DNA of 64,000 nucleotides from Kyrpidia spormannii (GTDB taxonomy: Bacteria > Bacillota > Bacilli > Kyrpidiales > Kyrpidiaceae): contig NZ_CP024955.1 of the NCBI RefSeq assembly GCF_002804065.1, positions 2,232,001 through 2,296,000 on the forward strand. The letters run 5' to 3'. A program made the position numbers and the translations under genes. Of the stretch, positions 37,044 to 46,680 are shown piece by piece. The stretch's first letter is position 1, and each line of letters begins with the position of its first letter. Under the pieces are notes generated by a model. That model did no database searches. It was not told the DNA's origin and was given only the letters and a program-made list of their open reading frames with translations.

Positions 37044-38450
37044 TCAGTGGCGAAACCACCGTTCGGGCAGCGAGGTGCCCCGGGGCGCCTTGCCCGTTCG
37101 CTCCGCCCGGCGGTCCAAACGCTCCAACCCATGCTGAACGTAACGAATGCCCAGCCATCTGAAGGGCTCCGGCTCCCAACGAACCGATTGGTGCTGTACG
37201 ATGGGAACCCCCTCCCAAACCGGTTCTTCTCCCCAAATTAGCGTGGACAAAATTCGCGCCGCCAGGTTCGCCCCCACCACCCCTGCCCCCACATACCCCC
37301 AGGCTCCGGCCAACCGACTTTGCCGGTCATACCACACATTCGGGATCTGATCGCGGGTCATGCCGAGAGGCCCGGACCATCCATGGGTAAACCGGGCATC
37401 CCGGAGCGCGGGGAACCACTCCCGGGCCATGGCCATCAACTTGGCGAACACCTTGGGATTCCGATCGTATTCCGGCCGAATCCGCGATCCCAAATGATAC
37501 GGTTCCCCCCGGCCGCCGAACAGAATGCGCCCATCCACGGTCTTTTGCAGATAATCGATGCTGAGGCGTGTCGACGCCACCGCCTCTCGGTTCGCCCAGC
37601 CGATCTCTTTCCACACCCATTCCGGCAGCGGCTCCGTCACCACGATGGAAGAGTAAACCGGCGTCACACTTCGATGCCACGGTTTGAGCATCGTTGTATA
37701 GCCTTCGGTCGCCACCACAAGCGCCACCCGGGCCCGGGCCAGGCCTTCCTTGGTCACCGCCTCCGGAGGCTTCCGACCGTCCCCCGCCCGAATGTCGAGA
37801 ACCGGCGTGCGTTCATAAATTCGCACACCGCGACGCTCCAGCCGACGGGCAAGACCCCGCACCAAACGACCGGGATGAAGGACGGCCGTGTCCCGACAAT
37901 ACAGAGCTCCGCAAAGTTTTCGGATGTTGACCCGTTCCCGGGCTTGGGGTCCATCCCACCACTCATAGTGGGATTCGACGCCAAGCTTTCGATAAGCTTT
38001 CCACTCCTCCTCAAGAAGGGGAAGGCCGTGGGCTCCCAAGGCCACCATCATAGAGCCCCCTCGATAAAAGTGTGCATCGATACCTTCAGCCTCAAGAACC
38101 GTTTCAATCTCTCCCACGCTGTCGTACAGCGCCGCCTGCCAGCGCCGGGCGGCCTCCCGCCCGAACCGCTTGAGCACTTCCCCGGGACTTATCGGAAGTT
38201 CCGGCGTACACCACCCGCCATTCCGACCCGAGGCACCATATCCGGCAATCTCTCGTTCCAAGATGGCGATCGACCAGTCGGGTCGGGCGCTGACGAGGTA
38301 ATGCGCCGTCCACAATCCGGTAAACCCCGCCCCGACGATGACAACGTCGGTCAGAATCTCGCCAGCAAGAGCCGGACGAGGAGTACAGTCGTCCCCGCAG
38401 GTGTCGAGCCAGAAACTGCGCCCGAATTCTGACCTTCCCGCCTCATCCAT
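37044..38450 (-). CDS. FAD-dependent oxidoreductase, DadA/PuuB-like
   Basis: D-amino-acid-oxidase-family flavoprotein of 468 residues. FAD-binding motif DVVIVGAGFTGLWTAHYL near residue 35, ASGRNGGWC near residue 73, and the C-terminal GAWGYVGAGVVGANLAARIL. The ASGRNGG motif is typical of gamma-glutamylputrescine oxidase and glycine-oxidase-like enzymes. With a putrescine aminotransferase-like gene next door, an amine or gamma-glutamylamine substrate is likely. No gamma-glutamylputrescine synthetase (PuuA) is visible, so the exact substrate is open. Confidence 0.8.
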   Translation of the reverse strand: MDEAGRSEFGRSFWLDTCGDDCTPRPALAGEILTDVVIVGAGFTGLWTAHYLVSARPDWSIAILEREIAGYGASGRNGGWCTPELPISPGEVLKRFGREAARRWQAALYDSVGEIETVLEAEGIDAHFYRGGSMMVALGAHGLPLLEEEWKAYRKLGVESHYEWWDGPQARERVNIRKLCGALYCRDTAVLHPGRLVRGLARRLERRGVRIYERTPVLDIRAGDGRKPPEAVTKEGLARARVALVVATEGYTTMLKPWHRSVTPVYSSIVVTEPLPEWVWKEIGWANREAVASTRLSIDYLQKTVDGRILFGGRGEPYHLGSRIRPEYDRNPKVFAKLMAMAREWFPALRDARFTHGWSGPLGMTRDQIPNVWYDRQSRLAGAWGYVGAGVVGANLAARILSTLIWGEEPVWEGVPIVQHQSVRWEPEPFRWLGIRYVQHGLERLDRRAERTGKAPRGTSLPERWFRH

Positions 38451-38538
38451 TCTCGATCACCGTCCCGACCGCAAACTCTCCACCCGCTGCCTTTGGGAAC
38501 CCAGTCCGGGCTGTGTCTCGTTTCGAACCGGGCGCTAA

Positions 38539-40008
38539 TCATAAATCGCCACTTTGGTCCACCTTTGCGCCTCCGACCAAGACGTCCTCCGACAGTGCAG
38601 GGACTTCGGGCGACCGGAACCACGCCCGGTTTTTGAAGGCATAATAGGCCATCACCGGCAAGCCCAGGGCAAAAGCCACCAGGGCCGGCAGCGAACTGCT
38701 GAACCCGCTTTCCAAAAGTACAATGATGCCCACCGCAACCAGGTACAGGCCACTCAACAACGGGAGAACAAAGCCAAACACTAATATTCTCCAGTCCGTC
38801 AACCGCTTTCGCAAGAACCACGCCGACGTCACACCGCTGATGCCATAGTAGTAAGCCACCATGATGCCGACATTGCTGGCGGCATTTTCAAGAAAAGATC
38901 CAACACTTGAGGACAGATTAATCGAGAAAATGCCAATGAAGGAAATCGCGGCGATGATGAGGGTGCCGATGTGCGGGGTCTTCCAGGACGGGTGAACCTT
39001 CCCAAAAACCTCGGGTAACACCCGGTCCACCGCCATCTCATAGCTCACCCGGGCCGAAGGCAAGAGGGTGGTCTCCAGCGTCGCCACCGTGGACGAGAGA
39101 ACCGAAAGAATCATCAGATCGCTCCAGGGGTGAGGCGCCAATAGACCTGCGAAATAGCTCAAAATATCGTCCTGATGTTTGACAATTTCTTCCTCGGGGA
39201 TCAACGCCTGGACCGAAATGGAGACCACGAGGAAAATGATCAACAGGGCGATCACACTGGTGACCCCCGCCCAGCCCGGATTGTTTCGGGCATCCTTCGA
39301 TTCTTCCCCGAGGTTCGTGATGGTATCGAATCCCCAATAGAAGAACAGGGCGATGGTGGTGGCACTGGCAAAATCCGCTAAACTTCCATGAAAGGTAAAC
39401 CAGGACCAATGAATGGGCGTCGACCCGGGCACCCCGACCCCGTAGACCCGATACAGTGCCACACCGGCAAAAACCAGTAGCACCACATACTCAATTAACA
39501 ACAGGACCCATTGGAATTTTGCGGTAATTTCAATGCCCCGAACGACGATAAAGGTCACGACGATAAACCAAGCCGCCGACACCAAAGACACCAGTACAGG
39601 GTTGTCAGAAAGATCCGGATTGATCAACGCCAAGGTATAGGTTCCGGCCGGCACCGACCCGGAGATGAGGAACAAAATCCCCGCAGCCGCAATGGCCCAG
39701 CCCGACATGTATCCTAAATAACGGTTGAGACTGGTGCTCACCCAACTGTAAACGCCTCCCGCTGAAGGCCCGACGTATTTATTCAAATAATAAAAGGCAC
39801 ACGCAATCCCGATCATGGGAACGAAATTCCACAGCAGCAGGGCCGGTGACATGAAGCCCACCACGGCCACAATCCCGCCCAGTGACGCGGCAAGGGAGTA
39901 AGCCGGCGCCGTGGATGCCACGCCGATGACGGTGTTGTCGAAAAAGTTGAGGGCGTTCGCTTTCAGTCTCGTGCTTCGCTCGCTACCCACTCCAATATCC
40001 CTCCTCAA
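38539..40008 (-). CDS. APC family amino acid/polyamine permease
   Basis: Twelve-helix transporter of 489 residues. Typical APC features are the first helix region NTVIGVASTAPAYSLAASLG, VGPSAGGVYSWVSTSL (the conserved GG-Y-W segment), and FFYWGFDTITNLGEESKDA near residue 220. Members close in context import putrescine or amino acids. It lies between the oxidoreductase and the saccharopine-dehydrogenase-like gene, so import of the substrate of this amine pathway is the likely job. Confidence 0.88.
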   Translation of the reverse strand: MRRDIGVGSERSTRLKANALNFFDNTVIGVASTAPAYSLAASLGGIVAVVGFMSPALLLWNFVPMIGIACAFYYLNKYVGPSAGGVYSWVSTSLNRYLGYMSGWAIAAAGILFLISGSVPAGTYTLALINPDLSDNPVLVSLVSAAWFIVVTFIVVRGIEITAKFQWVLLLIEYVVLLVFAGVALYRVYGVGVPGSTPIHWSWFTFHGSLADFASATTIALFFYWGFDTITNLGEESKDARNNPGWAGVTSVIALLIIFLVVSISVQALIPEEEIVKHQDDILSYFAGLLAPHPWSDLMILSVLSSTVATLETTLLPSARVSYEMAVDRVLPEVFGKVHPSWKTPHIGTLIIAAISFIGIFSINLSSSVGSFLENAASNVGIMVAYYYGISGVTSAWFLRKRLTDWRILVFGFVLPLLSGLYLVAVGIIVLLESGFSSSLPALVAFALGLPVMAYYAFKNRAWFRSPEVPALSEDVLVGGAKVDQSGDL

Positions 40009-40045
40009 TCGAGCGATGTAGTTCTGCAGTGCGACCGAAGCGTCT

Positions 40046-41296
40046 TCAGAGCGCTTCGGTCACCGTTTTTCTGACGTACAGAGGCATCCCCCACCGGGGC
40101 AACCGATCGATCCAAGGCTGCGGGTCGAACTGTTCTGGCGAATAGACCCCTGCAACATCGAGCATCCCTTCCAGCATGAGTTCCACGGCGATCACTGCGG
40201 GAATCCCGGCCTGAAAGACGGTGACATTGACCCCCATGTCCTTCCGGCTGAATTCGTGGGACTGCATAGTATACAAAAACATCTCCACAGGCCGGTTCTG
40301 GTCATCCAGTCCCTTGACCTGCACCCCGACACAGGACGTCCCTTCCAGACTATCCGCCAGGGAGGCGGGTTTGGGCAGTAGAGAGGCCACGACCTTTCTC
40401 GGGCTGACCGAAACGTCGCCGACCTGCACCGGATCCTCCCGATCCAGGCCGATGAGCCGCAGCCCCTTCAGGATATCCACATATTGCTGACTGAGGGCGT
40501 ATTTGAACTCACACTGGTACAACCCTTTGTCGCCCAGAAATCGGGGGATGGTGTGCACTTCTTCGTGGGCGACGCTGCGGACGGTGAGCGTCCCAACCGG
40601 GGAAGGAAACTCGAATTGTTCAATGCCCGTCTCCAGGGGAATGCCCGTCACCCAGCGGCCGCGGTCGTAGACCAGGGGGGGCTGCAGGTTTTCTTCAATA
40701 CTGATTTCCGGGGAAAAGGCAATCGCAAAAGCTTGATTCTTGACGACGGAGTTGTCTCCGTCGTAAACCACCACCGATTCCATTCGTTGAAGACGTTCAT
40801 AGGCGTAGCGGGCGAGGATGTTTGTAACACCGGGATCACTGCCGATGCCAAGGATGGCCAACAGCCCCGAGGTCTTGAAGGAGTCGTCGTACCCGAGTTG
40901 GTCCTGGATCGTCACCAATCCCGGCATATCCACCGGCCCATCCGAGGCCATGTCGATATAGTGGCAAGAAGCTTGCAAACAGGCTTGCATGACATGAAGA
41001 TTGTTTCGCGGCAATCCAGCGTGAACCACGATCCCGCACTCCCGGAGAGCCGCAGACAACGCGGCGACGTTCCCGGCGTCCATGTGCAAGGGGACGAGGC
41101 GGGGATCCCGAGCCCGGTCCACCAGCTCCCGGGCCCGCTTTTCATCAATATCGGCGACACAGATTCGCTCTACAGCCTTTAGCCGAAGCAACCCTTTAAT
41201 GACGACCTCGCCAACACCTCCCGCTCCCAGCACCATAATGCGCCGAAGCTTTTGTTGTACCCGGTCATTCCAACCGGCTGTCTTGGGGACAACCAT
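40046..41296 (-). CDS. Saccharopine dehydrogenase family protein
   Basis: NAD(P)-dependent dehydrogenase of 416 residues with an N-terminal Rossmann fold (RRIMVLGAGGVGEVVIKGLL, VADIDEKRA) and a substrate domain with LLAILGIGSDPGVTNILARY. The family includes saccharopine reductase, lysine 6-dehydrogenase and carboxynorspermidine dehydrogenase; the sequence does not decide among them. As the first gene of a minus-strand run with permease, oxidase and putrescine aminotransferase, it likely acts on an amine or aminoaldehyde (cyclic imine) product. ATG with GGAGGG upstream. Confidence 0.82.
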   Translation of the reverse strand: MVVPKTAGWNDRVQQKLRRIMVLGAGGVGEVVIKGLLRLKAVERICVADIDEKRARELVDRARDPRLVPLHMDAGNVAALSAALRECGIVVHAGLPRNNLHVMQACLQASCHYIDMASDGPVDMPGLVTIQDQLGYDDSFKTSGLLAILGIGSDPGVTNILARYAYERLQRMESVVVYDGDNSVVKNQAFAIAFSPEISIEENLQPPLVYDRGRWVTGIPLETGIEQFEFPSPVGTLTVRSVAHEEVHTIPRFLGDKGLYQCEFKYALSQQYVDILKGLRLIGLDREDPVQVGDVSVSPRKVVASLLPKPASLADSLEGTSCVGVQVKGLDDQNRPVEMFLYTMQSHEFSRKDMGVNVTVFQAGIPAVIAVELMLEGMLDVAGVYSPEQFDPQPWIDRLPRWGMPLYVRKTVTEAL

Positions 41297-41570
41297 TCTA
41301 TCCCTCCATCAGAATCAGGATACACATTTCACTTGCAAGAATAATGCCACATTGAGACCTGCAATTTTATAGAGTCCATCGCTACTTTGTTTTTATCAGG
41401 TATCTATGGCTGCATAAGTTTATGCACCGCTGACGTGGAGAGGTAGGATAGCGTCGCGAAGACACCCTGTTTGGCCACCCGGATCGCCCCTGGGTGAAAG
41501 ACCTCCGGGAATGCTGTACAATAGAAACAAAACACGGCGGTTCCCTGAGAAATACAACGGAGGAATCGGG

Positions 41571-43118
41571 ATGAGCCACGAACTCGGAGCCATTGTCGAC
41601 CTCGGATCCAACTCCGTCCGCTTGGTCATCTATCGACAAAGTTCACAGGGCACCCAACAAGAGATCGATAATCTTAAACAAACCGTTCGCCTCAGCAGCC
41701 ACTTGGGGGACGATGGGCGAATCGACGAAGCCGGGATCAAGGTGGCGCTTCGGGTGTTGGAGCAATTCTGCCAGTTGTGCCGGGCGTATGGGGTGACCCA
41801 CATCACGGGAATCGCCACCCAGGCCGTTCGCATGGCTGTAAACCGGGAGGAAGTGCTCAAGCGGATCTATGAAGCGACCGGGATCCCTTTCCGGGTGGTA
41901 AGCGGCGAGGAGGAAGCCCGGTACGGATACCTGGCGGTGGTGAATTCCCTTGCCATGGAAGAAGGCGTCACCGTCGACATCGGCGGCGGCAGCACGGAGA
42001 TCACCGTTTTTCGCGGCCGCCGCCTGGTGCGGGCCGACTCCATTCCCTACGGCGCGGTCTCCTTGACCCGGGAGTTTCTCCGGAGTGATCTCCCGTCCAT
42101 GAAGGACATGAAAAACTTGGATCGGGTCATTCAACGAGAACTGGACCGCCGCCCGTGGCTCACGGGCTTAGGATTCCCGGTGATCGGCATGGGGGGGACC
42201 GCCCGATCTTTGGCGCGCATTCATCAGCGCCGGCGGCATTATCCCCTGCTGATTTTGCACGGATACGAGATGTGGCCCACAGAGGTCACGGCTATCCTGG
42301 ACATGGTTCGCTCCATGCCCATCGCCAAACGCAGGAACATCAATGGCCTGTCCGCCGACCGGGCGGATATTATCACGGCGGGGCTGGCGATGTTGGATCA
42401 GATCCTGAAGCGAGTGGGCACCTCCCGGTTCATCATCAGCAATAAAGGGTTGCGGGATGGGGTATTGATGGAGCAAGTTCTGCATATTCGGGGGCAGGAG
42501 TTGCTTCCGGACACGCTGATGTACAGCATTGAAAATGTCCACGACCAGTTTGGCCTGAACCGGGACCATGCCTTTCACGTATGGGAACTGGCGGATCAAT
42601 TGTTGACGGCCATGGTAAAACACGGCTTGGTGGTAGCGTCGGAAGAACATCGGCGTTGGCTTCAGGTGGCGGCGCTCCTCCACGACATCGGGCGAGCCAT
42701 CAGTATCTATAATACGAGTAAACACACCTTTTACCTGCTCCTTCAGATTCCCCTCTTCGGGGTCAGCCACCGGGACCGCGTCATGGCGGCGGCCATTGCA
42801 GCCTTCAAAAGCACCAAGCAGATTCAAACTTACCTTTCTATGTATCAGGAATTTTTTGACGAAGAGGATATCCCGGCCATCGCTCAATTAGGAGTGATTT
42901 TGCGACTGGTCCGGGCCTTTGATCGCACGGAAACGGGTGCGGTCACGGGCCTCGACCTTCAGCCCGATGGCCGGGTCTGGAAGCTGATCGTAAAGGCGAG
43001 ACAGCCGCTGGGAATTGAGTTAGACCTGGCTTTGGAATGGACCAAGAAATGTCGAAAGGTTTTTCAGCGAGAGATACGGTTGGAGGTCGATGATCTTGAC
43101 CGCGCCGCAAGAATTTGA
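41571..43118 (+). CDS. ppx: Exopolyphosphatase / Ppx-GppA phosphatase
   Basis: ASKHA-fold phosphatase of 515 residues that shortens polyphosphate or hydrolyses pppGpp. Phosphate-binding motifs are VDLGSNSVRLVIY at the start and VTVDIGGGSTEITVF near residue 145; a C-terminal HD domain has VAALLHDIGRAIS near residue 380. The ATG at 41571 has CGGAGGAA upstream. The following ppk gene overlaps it by 29 bases, so synthesis and breakdown enzymes are co-produced. The 274-base upstream gap shows no clear operator. Confidence 0.93.
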   Translation: MSHELGAIVDLGSNSVRLVIYRQSSQGTQQEIDNLKQTVRLSSHLGDDGRIDEAGIKVALRVLEQFCQLCRAYGVTHITGIATQAVRMAVNREEVLKRIYEATGIPFRVVSGEEEARYGYLAVVNSLAMEEGVTVDIGGGSTEITVFRGRRLVRADSIPYGAVSLTREFLRSDLPSMKDMKNLDRVIQRELDRRPWLTGLGFPVIGMGGTARSLARIHQRRRHYPLLILHGYEMWPTEVTAILDMVRSMPIAKRRNINGLSADRADIITAGLAMLDQILKRVGTSRFIISNKGLRDGVLMEQVLHIRGQELLPDTLMYSIENVHDQFGLNRDHAFHVWELADQLLTAMVKHGLVVASEEHRRWLQVAALLHDIGRAISIYNTSKHTFYLLLQIPLFGVSHRDRVMAAAIAAFKSTKQIQTYLSMYQEFFDEEDIPAIAQLGVILRLVRAFDRTETGAVTGLDLQPDGRVWKLIVKARQPLGIELDLALEWTKKCRKVFQREIRLEVDDLDRAARI

Positions 43119-45195
43119 GAACCCGGCCTATTACATCAATCGAGAACTGAGTTGGTTGTCTTTTAACGAGCGGGTGTTGGAGGAAGCCCTGGACAGCAGC
43201 AACCCACTGTTTGAACGCTTGAGGTTCCTGGCGATCACCAGCTCCAATCTGGATGAATTCTTTATGGTGCGCATCGCCGGGCTCAAAGAGCAGATCAAGA
43301 CGGGAAGCAACGTGCCCGACAACAAAACGAAGATGTCCGCCATGGAGCAGTGGGACGCGGCCCTGCGGCGCAGTCGGGACTTCATGCGCAACCAGATGCA
43401 CGCCTGGCGGGAAGTGCTCGTCCCTTTGCTGGAAGAGGCAGGGATCTCGTTCATCGGGGCGAAGCAGTTGAACCGGGAACAAAAAGCCTACATCTCAGAT
43501 CTTTTCGACCGAATGATTTACCCGGTGTTGACGCCCATGGCGGTGGACGCCAGCCGGCCGTTCCCGATGCTCCTCAACCGAAGCCTGAACCTGGCGGTGC
43601 TCATCGAATCGGAGGATCCTGAAAAAGAGCCCTATCTGTTTGCCTTCGTCCAGGTCCCCAGCGTATTGCCCCGGTTCATTGAGTTGCCGGCGGAAGGTGG
43701 CAAGCTGACTTATATCTTGCTTGAAGAAGTCATTCGCATGCACCTGCAGGATCTGTTTCGGGGGAAACACATCCTGTCGGCGAGCCCTTTCCGGATCACT
43801 CGAAACGCCGATTTAACCTTAAACGAGGATGCGGCGGAAGATCTCCTCGAGGAGATCGAAAAAGAACTCAAGAAGCGCAAGACGGCAGATGCGGTTCGGA
43901 TTGAAGTGGAGCGGGACATGCACCCCTACCTGCGGGAGGTACTGGAAGAGTGGGAGGAGGTCAGCCCCCAGGAAGTATTCGAATTGGAAGGACCTCTGGA
44001 TTTGACCTTCCTGTTTCGGTTTGTCAACCAAGACGGGTTCGAAGCCTTCCGTTTTGTGGATTACCCCCCGATCCTCCCGATGGATCTTCGGGGGGAGCAG
44101 GATATCTTCGAGGCCATCCGCAAGCGGGATATCCTCTTGTATCACCCCTATGAGTCCTTTGAACCCGTGGTGCATTTCGTGCGCCAGGCCGCCCAGGATC
44201 CCCAGGTTTTGGCCATCAAGCAAACCCTGTACCGGGTCGGGGGCGATTCCCCCATCGTGGCGGCCCTGGCCGAAGCGGCGGAAAACGGCAAGCAAGTCAC
44301 CGTTTTGGTGGAACTCCGGGCGAGATTTGACGAAGAAAAAAATATCGTGTGGGCAAAAAAATTGGAGAAGGCCGGCTGTCACGTCATCTACGGCCTGGTG
44401 GGGCTGAAAACCCACGCCAAAATGATCCTGGTGGTGCGCCGGGAGAAAGACCGGCTCCGGCGCTACGTCCACCTCGGCACCGGGAATTACAATGAAAATA
44501 CGGCTCGCCTGTACACCGACTTCGGCCTTTTCACCGCCAACGAACTGATCGGCGAAGATGTTTCTTCGATTTTCAATCAGCTCTCCGGCTACTCCTCCCT
44601 GCCCGAGCTGCATCACCTTCGAGTGGCGCCTTGGGGGCTAGAGGAGGCCTTTGTTGAGCAGATCGAAGAAGTGATCGCTCACTCCACCCCGGAACAGCCC
44701 GGACGCATTCTCGCGAAGATGAACGCGCTGACGGACAAAGAAATGATTCAAGCGCTGTACCGGGCATCATGCGCCGGTGTCCAGATCGATCTGATCATTC
44801 GCGGCATTTGCTGCCTGAGGCCCGGGATACCCGGAGTGAGCGAAAACATCCGCGTCCACAGCATTGTCGGCCGCTTTCTGGAACACGGGCGGGCATACTG
44901 TTTTCGCGCCGGGCGCCGGGAAAAGGTGTGGATATCCAGTGCCGATTGGATGACCCGCAATCTGGAACGCCGGGTGGAGACATTGTTTCCGGTGCTCAAT
45001 CCGAGGCTCAAGCGCCGGGTGATCGGAATCCTGGAAACCCAATTGGCCGACAACGTGAAGCGGCGTCAATTGTTGTCGGACGGCACGTATGTGCGCATAA
45101 CCCCCGGGGAAGAGGAGGAGCCCCTGAACAGCCAGGAGCGGCTTTATGAAACAGCCCTGGCCACCCATCGGCGAAATATCTACCCGAGAATTTGA
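43090..45195 (+). CDS. ppk: Polyphosphate kinase 1
   Basis: Makes inorganic polyphosphate from ATP. The 701-residue protein has the N-terminal NRELSWLSFNERVLEEA, a head domain, and two PLD-like C-domains. The first has the phospho-His in VGLKTHAKMILVVRRE near residue 440 and HLGTGNYNENTARLYTDFGL. The second has RGICCLRPGIPGVSENIRV and a further His in GRFLEHGRAYCF. GGAGG precedes the ATG; a TTG two codons on has better spacing and could be the true start. Overlaps ppx. Confidence 0.96.
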   Translation: MILTAPQEFENPAYYINRELSWLSFNERVLEEALDSSNPLFERLRFLAITSSNLDEFFMVRIAGLKEQIKTGSNVPDNKTKMSAMEQWDAALRRSRDFMRNQMHAWREVLVPLLEEAGISFIGAKQLNREQKAYISDLFDRMIYPVLTPMAVDASRPFPMLLNRSLNLAVLIESEDPEKEPYLFAFVQVPSVLPRFIELPAEGGKLTYILLEEVIRMHLQDLFRGKHILSASPFRITRNADLTLNEDAAEDLLEEIEKELKKRKTADAVRIEVERDMHPYLREVLEEWEEVSPQEVFELEGPLDLTFLFRFVNQDGFEAFRFVDYPPILPMDLRGEQDIFEAIRKRDILLYHPYESFEPVVHFVRQAAQDPQVLAIKQTLYRVGGDSPIVAALAEAAENGKQVTVLVELRARFDEEKNIVWAKKLEKAGCHVIYGLVGLKTHAKMILVVRREKDRLRRYVHLGTGNYNENTARLYTDFGLFTANELIGEDVSSIFNQLSGYSSLPELHHLRVAPWGLEEAFVEQIEEVIAHSTPEQPGRILAKMNALTDKEMIQALYRASCAGVQIDLIIRGICCLRPGIPGVSENIRVHSIVGRFLEHGRAYCFRAGRREKVWISSADWMTRNLERRVETLFPVLNPRLKRRVIGILETQLADNVKRRQLLSDGTYVRITPGEEEEPLNSQERLYETALATHRRNIYPRI

Positions 45196-45224
45196 CCGGC
45201 AGAACTGCTCAGGCACATCTTCGC

Positions 45225-46271
45225 TCAGTCTGCCGACGCCAAGGCCTCTCGAACCCACGGCCACGTGTGTTCTCCCAGAGCCGGACCCTTGCCCGGACGA
45301 AACGCGGGGTGGTCGGAAAACCGTTCGACCACCTCGGGAACGGTGAGAACCGGCATCAAACAGCAGTCCCACTGTTCACCAAGGGTCGCCCACTCATCCC
45401 GGGGCCGGGATCGAAATAATTCAACCATCTCCCGGTACACCGGATTCTCAGAACACGCGGGAGACCGGCTTTTGTCTCGCCACTGTGGCCGACCCACACC
45501 TTGACAGAATCGATCCCAAAACTTTTGTTCCAGGGCACCCAGGGAAACCCAGCCATCCTTAGCCCGGTATAGATGGTAGCAGACCACTCCGCCATTGAGC
45601 TCTTGTTTCTCCGGACCCGTGGGCACACCGGCCCGGGCCAAGGCTCCATTCACCGCTTGAAAGGACAAAAGCATGTCCTGCATCGCAACGTCGAGGTAAG
45701 CCCCCTGCCCGGTGCGTTCCCGGCGCCACAGGGCGGCGAGCACCGCCTCTACCACCGCCACCCCGCCGGCATAGTCGGCCACAGTAATCCCCGGGACTGC
45801 CAGGTGCTCCTCATCGCCGATGGCAACGCCGGTCACCGCCGTCACCCCGGTGACGGACAAGTAGTTAATATCATGGCCGGCCAGGTCAGCCCAGGGGCCT
45901 TCCTGCCCGTAGCCGGTCACTGAACAGTAGATGAGCCGGGGATTGAGCGGCCGAACCGACGGTTCGTCCAGCCCCATCGCCTTCATCACTCCGGGGCGAT
46001 AACTCTCGATGCACACGTCTGCGGCCCGAATCAAGGCAAGCGCTTGGCGACGGCCCGTTTCCTCACGGAGGTCCAGGGCGACGCTTTGTTTCCCGCGATT
46101 GACCGCATCGTAGGGCGGTCCGAACAACCGCATGGGATCGCCGCCCCGTACATCCTCCACCTTGAGCACCTCGGCCCCGAGTTGCGCCAGTCGCCAAGTT
46201 CCAAAGGGACCGGGGAGAAGTCGAGAAAAATCAACGATCCTTAATCCGGCTAACGGTTTTGTCCCATCCAC
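45225..46271 (-). CDS. CaiB/BaiF family CoA-transferase
   Basis: Type III CoA-transferase or alpha-methylacyl-CoA racemase of 348 residues. N-terminal LAGLRIVDFSRLLPGPF and LAQLGAEVLKVED are the family opening; the catalytic Asp is in DLAGHDINYLSVTG near residue 130. A GTG start at 46271 has GAGGAGG eight bases upstream. Neighbours (HIT protein, prenyltransferase) give no substrate hint. Family members in aromatic degraders activate acids as CoA esters, but no such link can be shown. Confidence 0.88.
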   Translation of the reverse strand: MDGTKPLAGLRIVDFSRLLPGPFGTWRLAQLGAEVLKVEDVRGGDPMRLFGPPYDAVNRGKQSVALDLREETGRRQALALIRAADVCIESYRPGVMKAMGLDEPSVRPLNPRLIYCSVTGYGQEGPWADLAGHDINYLSVTGVTAVTGVAIGDEEHLAVPGITVADYAGGVAVVEAVLAALWRRERTGQGAYLDVAMQDMLLSFQAVNGALARAGVPTGPEKQELNGGVVCYHLYRAKDGWVSLGALEQKFWDRFCQGVGRPQWRDKSRSPACSENPVYREMVELFRSRPRDEWATLGEQWDCCLMPVLTVPEVVERFSDHPAFRPGKGPALGEHTWPWVREALASAD

Positions 46272-46317
46272 GTGTCCCAGCCTCCTCGTTTTTGAATCCC
46301 CGACACCGGCGTCCGAT

Positions 46318-46665
46318 TTAACCCGGCGGCCAACCGAGCCGCCTGCCGCCCAGGATGTGATAATGGAGATGAAACACCGTTTGATGGCCGTCCCGCCCGC
46401 AATTGGTAACCACCCGAAATCCGGTTCTGGCCACGCCCGTCTCCTCCGCCACCCGGCGGATCGCCCCTTGGATCCCCTTCAGGATCTCCACCTCCTCCTC
46501 GCCGAGCTCCAATACCGATGCAAGATGGCGGCGGGGAATCACCAGGACGTGGACCGGGGCCTGGGGGGCGATATCGTGAAAGGCGACAACATGCGCGTTC
46601 TCGTATACCCTGCGTGCAGGGGATTCGCCTTGGACAATGCGGCAAAAAATGCAATCAGCCGCCAT
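46318..46665 (-). CDS. HIT family nucleotide-binding hydrolase (HinT-like)
   Basis: A 115-residue histidine-triad protein. It begins DCIFCRIVQGESPARRVYE (zinc-type CxxC) and ends with the triad HLHYHILGGRRLGWPPG. HinT-type enzymes hydrolyse nucleoside phosphoramidates such as AMP-lysine. It follows the prenyltransferase gene by 15 bases, and probably shares its transcript. Confidence 0.93.
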   Translation of the reverse strand: MAADCIFCRIVQGESPARRVYENAHVVAFHDIAPQAPVHVLVIPRRHLASVLELGEEEVEILKGIQGAIRRVAEETGVARTGFRVVTNCGRDGHQTVFHLHYHILGGRRLGWPPG

Positions 46666-46680
46666 GAGCGCTCACTCCTT

